A stretch of DNA of 15,075 nucleotides from Succinatimonas sp. UBA6849 (GTDB lineage Bacteria; Pseudomonadota; Gammaproteobacteria; Enterobacterales; Succinivibrionaceae): positions 1 through 15,075 of the forward strand of contig DKDL01000066.1 of assembly GCA_002449335.1 (NCBI GenBank). The letters run 5' to 3'. The position numbers and the translations under genes are program-made. A model generated the notes under the pieces. It saw nothing but the letters and a program-made list of their open reading frames with translations. It was not told where the DNA came from and did not search any database. Below are positions 1-7,828 of the stretch, one piece after another (the stretch's first letter is position 1; every line of letters begins with the position of its first letter).

Positions 1-38
1 CGATAACTTGTAAAGCTCGGTGGCGTATGGTACTTATT

Positions 39-72
39 ATATTGGCGCTAAACTTACGTAAAGCGCCAATAT
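39..72 (-). terminator. Perfect inverted repeat after apeR, possible weak terminator
   Basis: An 11-base arm at 39-49 is perfectly complementary to 62-72, around a 12-base loop. It lies about 30 bases past the apeR stop codon, where the operon transcript would end. The stem holds the GC-rich core GGCGC, but neither strand has a real T-run after it. On the minus strand the next bases are AATAAG. It is therefore either a weak or factor-assisted terminator, a 3'-end stabilising hairpin, or a protein-binding palindrome. Positions 1-38 and 73-100 hold nothing recognisable. Confidence 0.45.
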
Positions 73-100
73 CAAAAGTAATGCTATAAAAGAGAATTGA

Positions 101-1330
101 TTACTTAACTCTCTTTATTACCATAGAGGTGTTAATACCACCGAAAGCAAAATTGTTAGACTGAATAAACTCAACTTCCTTTTTCAATGGCTTGTCCATG
201 ATGTAATCTAAATCACCACACTCAGGATCAACCTCATGCAGATTCAGGTTAGGATTAAACCAGCCTTCATTCATCATGTTAACAGCTGCAATAGCTTCTA
301 CAGCACCACAGGCACCTAAGGTATGACCAAAGTAACTCTTTAAGGTTGAGATTGGAGTTTTGTTGCCATAGATGTTAGCTGTAGCATTAGATTCAGCAAC
401 ATCACCACGAGCTGTACCTGTGCCGTGAGCTGAGATATAACCAATGTCGCTAGGTGATAGACCTGCGTCTTTAATGGAGCTTTCAATACAGATCTGAATG
501 GTCTTAGGGTTAGGAGAGGTGATGTGTGTAGCATCGCAGTTAGTTGCAAAACCAATTAACTCGCCCAAGATATTAGCACCACGAGCTTTAGCATGTTCAT
601 ACTCTTCTAATACTACAGTACCAGCACCTTCACCAATAACCAGTCCATCTCTGTCTTTATCAAAAGGAGCTGGAGTTAATTTAGGAGTATCGTTTTTAGA
701 TGAGGTTGAGAACATGGTATCAAAGACACCTGCATCACATACAGATAACTCTTCGGCACCACCAGCTACCATCGCATCCTGATAGCCATTTTTAATAGCT
801 TCATAAGCGTAACCAATAGCCATTGATCCTGATGTACAAGCTGTTGAAGTAGGGATAATTCTACCTGTAATTCCAAAGAACAAAGAGATGTTTACAGCTG
901 CGGTCTGTGGCATCATCTTCACATATGAATTAGCAGTTAGATCACCTGTGGTGTTCTTAGTTAGCATGGTAGCAAAGTCTTTTACAGCATAGGTGCTACC
1001 AAATGATGAACCGTAAGCTACACCAACGCGTCCTGATTTAATAAATGGATCATCAATTAAACCTGCGTTAATTAAAGCAAGTTCAGATGCTCTTGTAGCC
1101 ATGATGGAAACACGGCTCATAGAACGTGTCTTTTTTCTTGTATAGTGCTCAGGTGCTACAAAGTTGTCACAAGGGGCAGCAAGCTTAGTGATAAGACCTT
1201 GTACGATCTCCCACTCCTGCATATGTCTTACAGCATTCTGACACTCTAAAATCTTAGTTCTGTTCTCTTCCCAGGTTTCACCGAAGGCTGTAACTAGACC
1301 TTGTCCTACTATTGCTACTCTTCTACTCAC
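101..1330 (-). CDS. apeR: ApeR, beta-ketoacyl-ACP synthase (FabF-like ketosynthase)
   Basis: This 409-residue protein is a full-length type II condensing enzyme that joins malonyl-ACP to the growing aryl polyenyl chain by decarboxylative Claisen condensation in the cytoplasm. The catalytic set is intact: Cys165 in TSTACTSGS, His302 in AHGTGT, and Lys331 with His336 in LKSYFGHTLGA. The glycine-rich C-terminal motif NNFAFGGIN is at 392-400. The start is GTG, supported by a strong GGAGG six bases upstream. It overlaps the apeQ stop codon as GTGA, so the two are probably translationally coupled. It is the last gene of the operon. In studied APE systems ApeR acts as a second ketosynthase beside the ApeO/ApeC pair. 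The family call is secure; its exact elongation step is inferred. Confidence 0.93.
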   Translation of the reverse strand: MSRRVAIVGQGLVTAFGETWEENRTKILECQNAVRHMQEWEIVQGLITKLAAPCDNFVAPEHYTRKKTRSMSRVSIMATRASELALINAGLIDDPFIKSGRVGVAYGSSFGSTYAVKDFATMLTKNTTGDLTANSYVKMMPQTAAVNISLFFGITGRIIPTSTACTSGSMAIGYAYEAIKNGYQDAMVAGGAEELSVCDAGVFDTMFSTSSKNDTPKLTPAPFDKDRDGLVIGEGAGTVVLEEYEHAKARGANILGELIGFATNCDATHITSPNPKTIQICIESSIKDAGLSPSDIGYISAHGTGTARGDVAESNATANIYGNKTPISTLKSYFGHTLGACGAVEAIAAVNMMNEGWFNPNLNLHEVDPECGDLDYIMDKPLKKEVEFIQSNNFAFGGINTSMVIKRVK

Positions 1331-2055
1331 AGTAAACCTCCGTTAACAGAAATAACCTGTCTTGTTATATATGAAGCTTTATCAGACATTAAAAAGGCTG
1401 TTAAATCAGCAACGTCCTGAGCTTTACCCATTCTCTTTAATGGGATCATTTTTAGAATTTCTTTTTTGACTGTCTCGTCTAACTCAGCCATATGAGTGTC
1501 GATTAAACCAGGTGCAATAGCATTAACTGTAATATTGCGCTTTGCAACCTCTAAGGCTAAAGCTTTTACTGCACCGATAAGACCTGCCTTTGAAGCTGAA
1601 TAGTTTACCTGACCACGGTTGCCCATGATGCCTGATACAGATGAAATGGCAATGATTCTGCCACCTTCGTGAGCTGCAATTAAAGGCATAATGCATGGTT
1701 TTACAACATTATAAAAACCATCTAAATTGGTATGAATTACACCATCCCAATCCTCATCTGTCATCATAGGAAAGGCAGCATCTGCTGTAAGACCTGCGTT
1801 ACATACAATTCCGTAGTAAAAGCCATTGTCTTCAATGTCTTTTGTAAGCACGTTCTTTACTTGCTCTCTGTCAGTTAAATCAAACTGAACAGTGCTGGCC
1901 TTACCACCATTTTCTTCAATGATGTTTTTAGCGTCTTCAGCTCCTTTGGCACTATTTCTATAGTGCAGAACCACTTCATACCCCTGTTTTCCGAGCTCAA
2001 TTGCAATTGCCTTGCCAAGCCCAGTTCCGGCTCCTGTAACTAATACTCTTCTCAT
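1327..2055 (-). CDS. apeQ: ApeQ, NADPH-dependent 3-ketoacyl-ACP reductase (FabG-like)
   Basis: This 242-residue short-chain dehydrogenase/reductase reduces the beta-keto group left by each condensation to a beta-hydroxyl, using a nicotinamide cofactor. The nucleotide-binding glycine motif TGAGTGLG is at 7-14, NAG at 86-88, and the catalytic tetrad is present as Asn110, Ser139, Tyr152 and Lys156 (NYSASKAG). Length is normal for FabG. The C-terminal segment SYITRQVISVNGGLL matches the FabG family end. The ATG at 2055 has only a weak upstream purine stretch. It follows apeP after the longest gap inside the operon (65 bases) and overlaps apeR by four bases. Assignment to the APE pathway rests on position; the fold and reaction are clear from motifs. 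Confidence 0.93.
   Translation of the reverse strand: MRRVLVTGAGTGLGKAIAIELGKQGYEVVLHYRNSAKGAEDAKNIIEENGGKASTVQFDLTDREQVKNVLTKDIEDNGFYYGIVCNAGLTADAAFPMMTDEDWDGVIHTNLDGFYNVVKPCIMPLIAAHEGGRIIAISSVSGIMGNRGQVNYSASKAGLIGAVKALALEVAKRNITVNAIAPGLIDTHMAELDETVKKEILKMIPLKRMGKAQDVADLTAFLMSDKASYITRQVISVNGGLL
1337..1341 (-). promoter_or_regulatory. Ribosome binding site that fixes the apeR GTG start
   Basis: The minus strand reads GGAGG here, six bases before the GTG at 1330-1328. It is the clearest Shine-Dalgarno match in the operon and supports the non-ATG start, which would otherwise be doubtful. It lies inside the end of apeQ. Confidence 0.8.
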
Positions 2056-2120
2056 ATTTATATACTCAATTATGCAATTATTGTTTTGTGTGTATTCTTA
2101 TACGTTTGCAAGCTTAATTT

Positions 2121-2627
2121 TTACTCTCGATTAAAGAGGCGATGCTTATCTTCATCTGAAATGGAGATCACATTAACTCTGCCAGAGGCAAAAGCCTCTT
2201 GCTCTTTATCTTCTAAATCAGCTTTATCTAAATCTATTTTTTCGTTTACAAAAATCTTGCCTTCAAAGTTAGCTAAAGTGCCATCAGACATGTTTTTGTA
2301 AACTTCGATATTAAGTACAGATCCTGCCTTAAAGAAAGGCTCTTTTACTTTTAAATCGCGAGCACCCAAAACCATACCCATTTTGGTCTTATTGCCAGTA
2401 CCTTGCTGATTAAAGCCATTCCATACACCTACACTCTGAGCAAAGATCTCGAGCGCAAAAAATGCAGGTAAATCACAATGATCATTTAAAAATGGTGAGA
2501 GCACACCATCATGATTTACATAGCATCTGGTGATAGCTTTGTTGTCATCAACGTAAACTACTTCATCAATCAGAACCATAGGTGGCTCATGAGGTAAGTA
2601 TTCACGTGGTGTTAGATAATTGTTCAT
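2121..2627 (-). CDS. apeP: ApeP, dehydratase subunit with hotdog fold (3-hydroxyacyl-ACP dehydratase-like)
   Basis: ApeP is one half of the APE dehydratase, which removes water from beta-hydroxyacyl-ACP to form each double bond. I place the start at 2627 (168 residues, beginning MNNYLTP). An AGGA lies five bases upstream, and the longer open frame up to 2690 would run back into apeO. The N-terminal segment YLPHEPPMVLIDEV resembles FabZ/FabA-like hotdog proteins. In the helix region the acidic residue is kept: Glu60 in ALEIFAQ corresponds to the FabZ catalytic Glu. The FabZ GHF histidine is replaced by Phe46 in my alignment by eye, though a His50 lies nearby. That pattern is the reverse of ApeI, consistent with the two forming a heterodimer. 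It starts 13 bases after the apeO stop. Confidence 0.85.
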   Translation of the reverse strand: MNNYLTPREYLPHEPPMVLIDEVVYVDDNKAITRCYVNHDGVLSPFLNDHCDLPAFFALEIFAQSVGVWNGFNQQGTGNKTKMGMVLGARDLKVKEPFFKAGSVLNIEVYKNMSDGTLANFEGKIFVNEKIDLDKADLEDKEQEAFASGRVNVISISDEDKHRLFNRE

Positions 2628-2632
2628 GTTAA

Positions 2633-2636
2633 TCCT
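2633..2636 (-). promoter_or_regulatory. Ribosome binding site that decides the apeP start
   Basis: The minus strand reads AGGA five bases before the ATG at 2627-2625. It lies between the apeO stop and this ATG. It favours the 168-residue form over an upstream in-frame ATG at 2690 inside apeO. Confidence 0.65.
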
Positions 2637-2640
2637 GATG

Positions 2641-3810
2641 TTATAGAGCTTTGGCAATGATAATTGATGCATTATTGCCACCAAAGGCAAAAGAGTTAGA
2701 CATCATAACTTTCTTTTTAGCTTTAAATTTCTCTTTTACAAGTCCGCACTCATCTAAAGTATCATCAATTTCATCACGAGAAAAATCCTGTACCGGCAAA
2801 TCAAGATCATGCTTTAAGAGATAGCATAAAATTGCAGCTTCGACTATGCCAGCAGCTCCTAAAGTATGACCTGTCATGTACTTAGTTGAGCTGCAGGGTA
2901 CCTTTCCTTTAAATAAGGTAGCCATAGCTTTGCTCTCCATTGCATCGTTTAATTTTGTGGCTGTTCCGTGTAAATTTACATAGCCAATATCATCAGGCGT
3001 TAAGGAAGCATTATCAAGTGCCATTTTCATAGCGCTGATTGCACCAGCTCCACTAGGTTCAGGTGATGACACATGATAGGCATCTGATGATTCACCAACA
3101 CCTAAGAGTACCAGTTCTGACTTCTCTTGAGTCAGGATCATAAGACCGCCACCTTCACCGATGTTAATACCTGCTCTGTTTTTATTAAATGGAAGGCATC
3201 TTTCATGAGAGAGTACTCCCATGCTGTTAAAGCCGTTAATTGGCACTTTGCATAAGGTGTCAGCACCACCTGCAATTACAGCATCTACAAGACCACTCTC
3301 AAGCATTCTTTTACCACAGATTAAAGCTCTGGCACTTGAAGAGCAGGCTGTTGAGATGGTGTAGGCTGGACCATCAATCTCTAAATAGTCTGCTAAAAAC
3401 ATGGAAGGATCGCCAAACTCCTGGGATTTATAGTAGAAATCTCGTGATGGCACACCTGTCTGCATGAACTTTTTCAATTCATCTTCAGTTTCATCAAGAC
3501 CTGAGGTTGAGGTGCCTAAAATAATAGCAATACGATCTTTGCCGTACTTTTGTTTGAGCTTTTCAATACTGTCTTTTATAGAATCAGCAAGATATGCTAA
3601 AACAGCACTGTTACGACTCTTGTGCTCTGGATAAGCATCAAGATTTGGCAACTTTGCTTTAATCTCACCAAAATATGAACCGTTGTGTTCATTTAACAGA
3701 TCGTCTCTGTATGTAAGATAGCATCTGTCTGTATGAGACAGGCTGTCTACAATAGTTAATTCGTCTGAACCTAAAGAGCTTACAGATGTAAGATCATTGA
3801 TATAAATCAT
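2641..3810 (-). CDS. apeO: ApeO, beta-ketoacyl-ACP synthase, catalytic partner of ApeC
   Basis: This 389-residue protein is a condensing enzyme of the FabB/FabF superfamily. The catalytic residues are all visible: Cys156 in STACSSS, His281 in LHGTAT, Lys310 and His315 in STKYMTGHTLGAAG, and the closing NSFAFGGNN motif. In characterised APE pathways ApeO pairs with the Cys-less ApeC as a ketosynthase/chain-length-factor heterodimer that builds the polyene. Here the two genes are about 9 kb apart at opposite ends of the operon. The ATG overlaps the apeN stop as ATGA, and no Shine-Dalgarno is evident, so translation probably depends on coupling to apeN. The family is certain; pairing with ApeC is inferred from known systems. 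Confidence 0.92.
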   Translation of the reverse strand: MIYINDLTSVSSLGSDELTIVDSLSHTDRCYLTYRDDLLNEHNGSYFGEIKAKLPNLDAYPEHKSRNSAVLAYLADSIKDSIEKLKQKYGKDRIAIILGTSTSGLDETEDELKKFMQTGVPSRDFYYKSQEFGDPSMFLADYLEIDGPAYTISTACSSSARALICGKRMLESGLVDAVIAGGADTLCKVPINGFNSMGVLSHERCLPFNKNRAGINIGEGGGLMILTQEKSELVLLGVGESSDAYHVSSPEPSGAGAISAMKMALDNASLTPDDIGYVNLHGTATKLNDAMESKAMATLFKGKVPCSSTKYMTGHTLGAAGIVEAAILCYLLKHDLDLPVQDFSRDEIDDTLDECGLVKEKFKAKKKVMMSNSFAFGGNNASIIIAKAL

Positions 3811-4397
3811 AAACTGAGGTACTTAAAGTTAATTGTATAATTAAATTCAAAATTGATTATTCTATTAGGTAATCGTTTATCTTTCATTGATTTGTATTCA
3901 ATTTTGTAAATTACCTTTCTCATTTTTGTATTATCTACATAAGCAATGGTTCTTTCATTACCTTTATCAATAATTCTAAATGAACTTGGCAACTCATCTT
4001 TTAAATTACTTTTATAACTTAACATTATATCAAGTAATACCTGATTTACAGGTGGAAGCATTGATTTAGGAACAGAATATTGAGTACTTACACCATTGTC
4101 ATCATAAGTTAAAGTAAAGAGTTTTAGGTATCCAGGGGTAAGTCCGGTTACGGTAATTGAGTTATGCTTAATTACAGATGATACCAATAATGAATTCTTC
4201 TTACCGTTATAGGTTGTTGAGAGAAGCTGATCAAAACTCTCTTCACTCTCAAATTGAGCTTTAGGAATTGATACTTCAATTTCTTTGGTGATATATGCTT
4301 TAACTTCGCTAGATTTCTTTTGTTCAGTACTGCTGCAGGCGCAGAGAACAGATATTAAAGCAAAGATTATGGCTGTAAATAAACAATTTCTTTTCAT
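3807..4397 (-). CDS. apeN: ApeN, small lipoprotein (DUF3261-like)
   Basis: This 196-residue protein has a lipoprotein signal peptide: basic start MKRN, a hydrophobic stretch from about 6 to 19, and lipobox LCAC ending at Cys21. The residue after the cysteine is Ser, which under the Lol +2 rule predicts sorting to the outer membrane. The rest looks like the DUF3261 lipoproteins found in APE clusters. It shows no catalytic motif, and its function is not known to me. It sits directly after apeM, whose stop codon abuts the ATG, with AGGAG seven bases upstream inside the apeM end. Together with ApeL and ApeM it probably receives the APE lipid at the outer membrane, by analogy with LolB; this is inference from context. 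Confidence 0.82.
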   Translation of the reverse strand: MKRNCLFTAIIFALISVLCACSSTEQKKSSEVKAYITKEIEVSIPKAQFESEESFDQLLSTTYNGKKNSLLVSSVIKHNSITVTGLTPGYLKLFTLTYDDNGVSTQYSVPKSMLPPVNQVLLDIMLSYKSNLKDELPSSFRIIDKGNERTIAYVDNTKMRKVIYKIEYKSMKDKRLPNRIINFEFNYTINFKYLSL

Positions 4398-6710
4398 TTA
4401 CAAACTCCTAACAATTTTATTGTCTCTATTTTTATTGCTTAAATCATGAGCTAGTTCAGGTAGTAAAGTTGCCAGAACAAAAGAGCATAAAATACCAGAT
4501 GAAAGAGCAAGCGCAAAGCCTGAAATGGCATTTACAGAGCTGAATATCAACACACCCATGGTTAAAAGTGTGGTTAATAAAGCAGTCACAATTGCAATAA
4601 GTGAGGTGGATTTAATCTTAGTATTTGAGTTAAAGAAAATCGTGTAGTTAACGCCAATACCTAATACTAAGATAAGAGCTAATTCATTAAAGAGGTTTAG
4701 CTTATATCCGCATAAAAGCAACATAGCTAGTGCAAAGAGCACACTTAAAAGAGAGAATAATGCTGCTAACATTCCTTTTTTTATTCCCAGTCTTACAACT
4801 GAAACAATCAAAATCACTATTAAGAAAGTATATAAGACATAAGAGATAAGCACTCTGTAGTGACAAAAGACCTTCATAAAATCATCTTTTCTGTCAAGAT
4901 AATAAGCACTGTCAGTAACTTTTGATATCTCTTTTTCAAGAATGGACCTGTCTTTTACATCAAAAACCAATATAGATAGAGCATAAGGACTGTTATTGTC
5001 ACCTTTAATATACAAAGGTTCATAGGCATTACCTATTGGAGATTTTATAAAATCATCTAATGAAATGGTCTTATAGCTGTAAAGTTCATCTGAATTGTCA
5101 TGAGATAAAAGAGGATCTTTTAAGTTCTTCAAGGTCTTTTGAATTAACTTAAAGTTATGCTCCTGTGTTGACACTGATGGCAATGGTATGTCTCTAAATG
5201 AAGATATCTCTCCGTTTTTAACCATGGTATCAAGAATAGACTGCAACTTTTCATTTGTATCTAAAAGTTCGTTTTCTGATTTTGCCTCGATGATTAGATA
5301 TTTCTGAGAACTCTTTTGAGAGGTAATTTTTGCAATCTCATCATCCTGAGACTTTAAAACTGCAGGTAAATTCTGGAATGAAGCAGGATCATCGTTTACA
5401 GCGAATTTACTAAAACCTAAAACTGTAGTTAGAATAATCAGAGTAAGAATAGTTAGATTTACCTTTTTATATGAGATACATTTTAAATACCCATTAAAGA
5501 AGCTCTTGAAAGGAAATTCTTTTTTATGAACTTTAGAGCATAAATAAGGCTCAATTAAAATTACGGTAAGACAGCTGAAGGTGATAGCTGCCATACAAAA
5601 GACTGAGAGCTGCTTTAATGGGGTAACCGGTGAGAGTACGATAATTAAATAGGCAATAACATCAGTGCCGACAGCAAATAAAAGCGGTTTTATCATCTGT
5701 CTTATAGTGTCAAACGGAGTGCCTTTACAATCGACACTTACTCTTAGGGTCATATAATAGATGGTGTAGTCACAGACGACTCCTACCACAGACAGACTCA
5801 TACCAATTATTACAAGATTTATGGTATCAAAAAAGATACATAAAAAGGCAAAGCCAGCTGTTATTCCTGTTGCAACCGAGAGCACTGTTAAAGCAACTGG
5901 GATTACGGTTCTAAATACAAAAAAGATTAAAGCAAAGACACCTACAATGGTGATTGAACCTAGTACAGTTAAGTCTCTTTGAGCTAGAGTCGAGGCATAG
6001 TCAGAGTAGAAAACAGTACCTCGTTTTAAGATCACTGTACCTTTATATAAATTCTCTGTTTTCTCTATTAGCTTATCTACAAAAGAGCAGAACTCTTTAG
6101 AACTTTGAATATCAAATCCTGCGTTAGCAGTACGCACATTTAAAAAGTACCAGAGGTTATTATTCTCATCTGTAACACTTAAAAAGCCGTTTTTTACGTT
6201 GAGTTTTACATCTTTTGACAAAGAGGTTGCTACATCACGAGTAAGCAACAGAGGATCTGATACGATCTCTTTTTCACTTACCCCTGAAAATCCTGAATAC
6301 AGAGTTGATAACACCCACTTCTCATAGGTGTTGTTCTCCATTCTCTTAAGAGCCTTTTCAGATACTAGTGCTGTTTTAAAGTTATATAAAAAGTTATTGA
6401 AATCCTGTTTTGAAGCCTCATCTACTGCACCTAAGATGTAGTCGACACTCTTATTTTGTCTAAGTTCATTTACAAAGTACTCTGTAGCGGTATTTCCATT
6501 ACCATTGTCCTTAATTAAAAAGACCACCTGTCTGTCCAGTCTTTTTGTATAGGTATCAATGGTAGCTTTAGATACTTTAGATTCGGTCTCATTAGGCAGT
6601 AATGAGAGAATAGAACTATCAATAGCGATATTGCCAAGTCTAAAGCATATAAAAATAGCCAGTACTATCAGCAATACAACATAAATAAGAGAGAAGGCCT
6701 TATTTAACAA
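4398..6710 (-). CDS. apeM: ApeM, RND/MMPL-superfamily exporter
   Basis: This 770-residue inner-membrane protein has the duplicated RND/MMPL layout. One membrane segment (about 7-25) is followed by a soluble domain (to about 245), five segments (about 250-395), another single segment (about 418-435), a second soluble domain (to about 615) and five more (about 620-760). The family proton-relay pair is present in the first half as Asp314-Tyr315 (VVCDYTIYY). The matching second-half site reads Asn688-Tyr689 (GVNYTIFF). The start is TTG at 6710, the only start codon before an upstream in-frame stop, with AGGA rather far upstream (11 bases). It overlaps apeL by 11 bases. The likely job is extracting the APE lipid from the inner membrane; substrate is inferred from context. 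Confidence 0.9.
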   Translation of the reverse strand: MLNKAFSLIYVVLLIVLAIFICFRLGNIAIDSSILSLLPNETESKVSKATIDTYTKRLDRQVVFLIKDNGNGNTATEYFVNELRQNKSVDYILGAVDEASKQDFNNFLYNFKTALVSEKALKRMENNTYEKWVLSTLYSGFSGVSEKEIVSDPLLLTRDVATSLSKDVKLNVKNGFLSVTDENNNLWYFLNVRTANAGFDIQSSKEFCSFVDKLIEKTENLYKGTVILKRGTVFYSDYASTLAQRDLTVLGSITIVGVFALIFFVFRTVIPVALTVLSVATGITAGFAFLCIFFDTINLVIIGMSLSVVGVVCDYTIYYMTLRVSVDCKGTPFDTIRQMIKPLLFAVGTDVIAYLIIVLSPVTPLKQLSVFCMAAITFSCLTVILIEPYLCSKVHKKEFPFKSFFNGYLKCISYKKVNLTILTLIILTTVLGFSKFAVNDDPASFQNLPAVLKSQDDEIAKITSQKSSQKYLIIEAKSENELLDTNEKLQSILDTMVKNGEISSFRDIPLPSVSTQEHNFKLIQKTLKNLKDPLLSHDNSDELYSYKTISLDDFIKSPIGNAYEPLYIKGDNNSPYALSILVFDVKDRSILEKEISKVTDSAYYLDRKDDFMKVFCHYRVLISYVLYTFLIVILIVSVVRLGIKKGMLAALFSLLSVLFALAMLLLCGYKLNLFNELALILVLGIGVNYTIFFNSNTKIKSTSLIAIVTALLTTLLTMGVLIFSSVNAISGFALALSSGILCSFVLATLLPELAHDLSNKNRDNKIVRSL

Positions 6711-7326
6711 GGTAAGACTGTTCCTTTTGAGTTAATTTAATCTTGTTTAAATCGTTTGATGAGAATGTATTGTAATCAGAAAAGTAAATCTTGGTGGTAT
6801 CTTGTGATACATCCTCAATTACAATTTCTTTTACGTTCTCTGATCCTTTAATCTTAATTGACTTAAAGATCTTAGACAAAAGCTCATCTTTAGGCTCCAT
6901 TACTAATGACCAGTCATTAAGATCACCTTCTAGAGTGTAAGCAAAATACTTGTCATTAACCTCGTTCATGGAAAAGATATTTAAAAGTAAGTTTGAGATC
7001 TCGAATAACTGAGGATTGTTCTCTTTGGTGATCTCATTTACTTCATCATCCATGATTTGAGCAAATCGGTTAGGAGTTATGATCTGCTCTAGTTCAAAAG
7101 GCTCATTCTGTCTGAAGAAAACATTCTTATTGTCAATAATGAGAACTTCACCAGAGCTCTTTAAGACTTTATTTAACTTATTTAAAGTCTTCTCCTGCGT
7201 GTAATTTGCCATAAGATTAGGAGATCTTTGTAAAGCAACACTCAATTCGTTTAAGGATAAGGCCTCAGCATTTAATGTAAATACAAAGAGCATTACAGTA
7301 GCAAGATACTTTAACAGCTTATTCAC
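6700..7326 (-). CDS. apeL: ApeL, LolA-like periplasmic carrier
   Basis: This 208-residue protein begins with a cleavable signal peptide: Lys-rich start, hydrophobic core about 8-18, and AEA at 20-22, giving probable cleavage after Ala22. The mature part has the LolA-family pattern of beta strands, including the early phrase YTQEKTL and IDNKNVFFRQNEPFE. LolA-like proteins shield acyl chains while carrying lipid across the periplasm, so ApeL probably ferries the APE lipid from ApeM to the outer membrane lipoprotein ApeN. The start is GTG, backed by AAGGAGA five bases upstream and by the correct signal-peptide position. It is 12 bases after apeK and overlaps apeM by 11. Similarity to LolA is judged by eye. 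Confidence 0.87.
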   Translation of the reverse strand: MNKLLKYLATVMLFVFTLNAEALSLNELSVALQRSPNLMANYTQEKTLNKLNKVLKSSGEVLIIDNKNVFFRQNEPFELEQIITPNRFAQIMDDEVNEITKENNPQLFEISNLLLNIFSMNEVNDKYFAYTLEGDLNDWSLVMEPKDELLSKIFKSIKIKGSENVKEIVIEDVSQDTTKIYFSDYNTFSSNDLNKIKLTQKEQSYLVK

Positions 7327-7331
7327 AAGTT

Positions 7332-7338
7332 TCTCCTT
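7332..7338 (-). promoter_or_regulatory. Ribosome binding site that fixes the apeL GTG start
   Basis: The minus strand reads AAGGAGA five bases before the GTG at 7326-7324, lying just after the apeK stop codon. It supports the non-ATG start, which also places the signal peptide correctly. Confidence 0.75.
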
Positions 7339-7785
7339 TTATTTACTATGCTCATTTTCATACTTTTTAATAGCTTCTAACAAAGCCTTTGGAGTCTGAA
7401 AAATGAGTTCACCCGTGGAGGCATTGATGCAGACCTGCTCAGTCTTACCGTAAGCACACAGGGTATTCGAGTCTTTTGGATAAACCTCATAATGAAAGAC
7501 AACTTTTCCTTCATACTCACAGAGTAGAGCTACTACTCTTAGAGCTTTATCGGTAACTCTCAAATACTTTCTGTATTTACAGGTACATTCAGTAATAGGA
7601 TAGGCAATGCCTTCTTCTTTCATGTCTTTGTAGCCGTACTTTAATTCGTCTAAAAAAGCTTCACGAGCTAATTCAAAGAATTTGATATAGTTACCGTGCC
7701 AAACTACCCCCATAGCATCGGTGTCATGAAAGGAAATGGGAAAAGTAGCTTCATGAGAGAGTATAAATTTAGGTCTTCTATACAT
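7339..7785 (-). CDS. apeK: ApeK, acyl thioesterase (4HBT/YbgC hotdog family)
   Basis: This 148-residue hotdog protein carries the YbgC/4-hydroxybenzoyl-CoA thioesterase signature near its start, FHDTDAMGVVWHGNY at 19-33. Asp23 is the expected catalytic acid and His30 is conserved. It would hydrolyse acyl thioesters, either releasing finished polyene chains from the carrier protein or clearing stalled intermediates; the sequence cannot say which. The length is typical. The ATG at 7785 has only a weak purine stretch (AAGAGA) upstream. It follows the acyltransferase gene after 43 bases and precedes apeL by 12. The fold call is secure and the precise substrate is inferred. Confidence 0.9.
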   Translation of the reverse strand: MYRRPKFILSHEATFPISFHDTDAMGVVWHGNYIKFFELAREAFLDELKYGYKDMKEEGIAYPITECTCKYRKYLRVTDKALRVVALLCEYEGKVVFHYEVYPKDSNTLCAYGKTEQVCINASTGELIFQTPKALLEAIKKYENEHSK

Positions 7786-7828
7786 GCTGCGGTCTCTTTA
7801 TTTAACTAGTTTTCTTTTGAAAATCACT

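Noticed and set aside
498..782. Plus-strand open frames inside the operon (this one, and others near 2086, 3240, 8130, 9049, 11938, 12219 and 13026)
   Set aside because: Each lies opposite a well-supported minus-strand gene with intact motifs, and their translations show no family motif.
2056..2120. Internal promoter in the 65-base apeP-apeQ gap
   Set aside because: TTGCAA and TATA-like words occur in this AT-rich gap, but no pair has both a fair match and 16-18 base spacing.
2628..2690. Longer apeP starting at the ATG at 2690
   Set aside because: The extra 21 residues lie within the end of apeO. The ATG at 2627 has an AGGA at good spacing and starts where hotdog homology begins.
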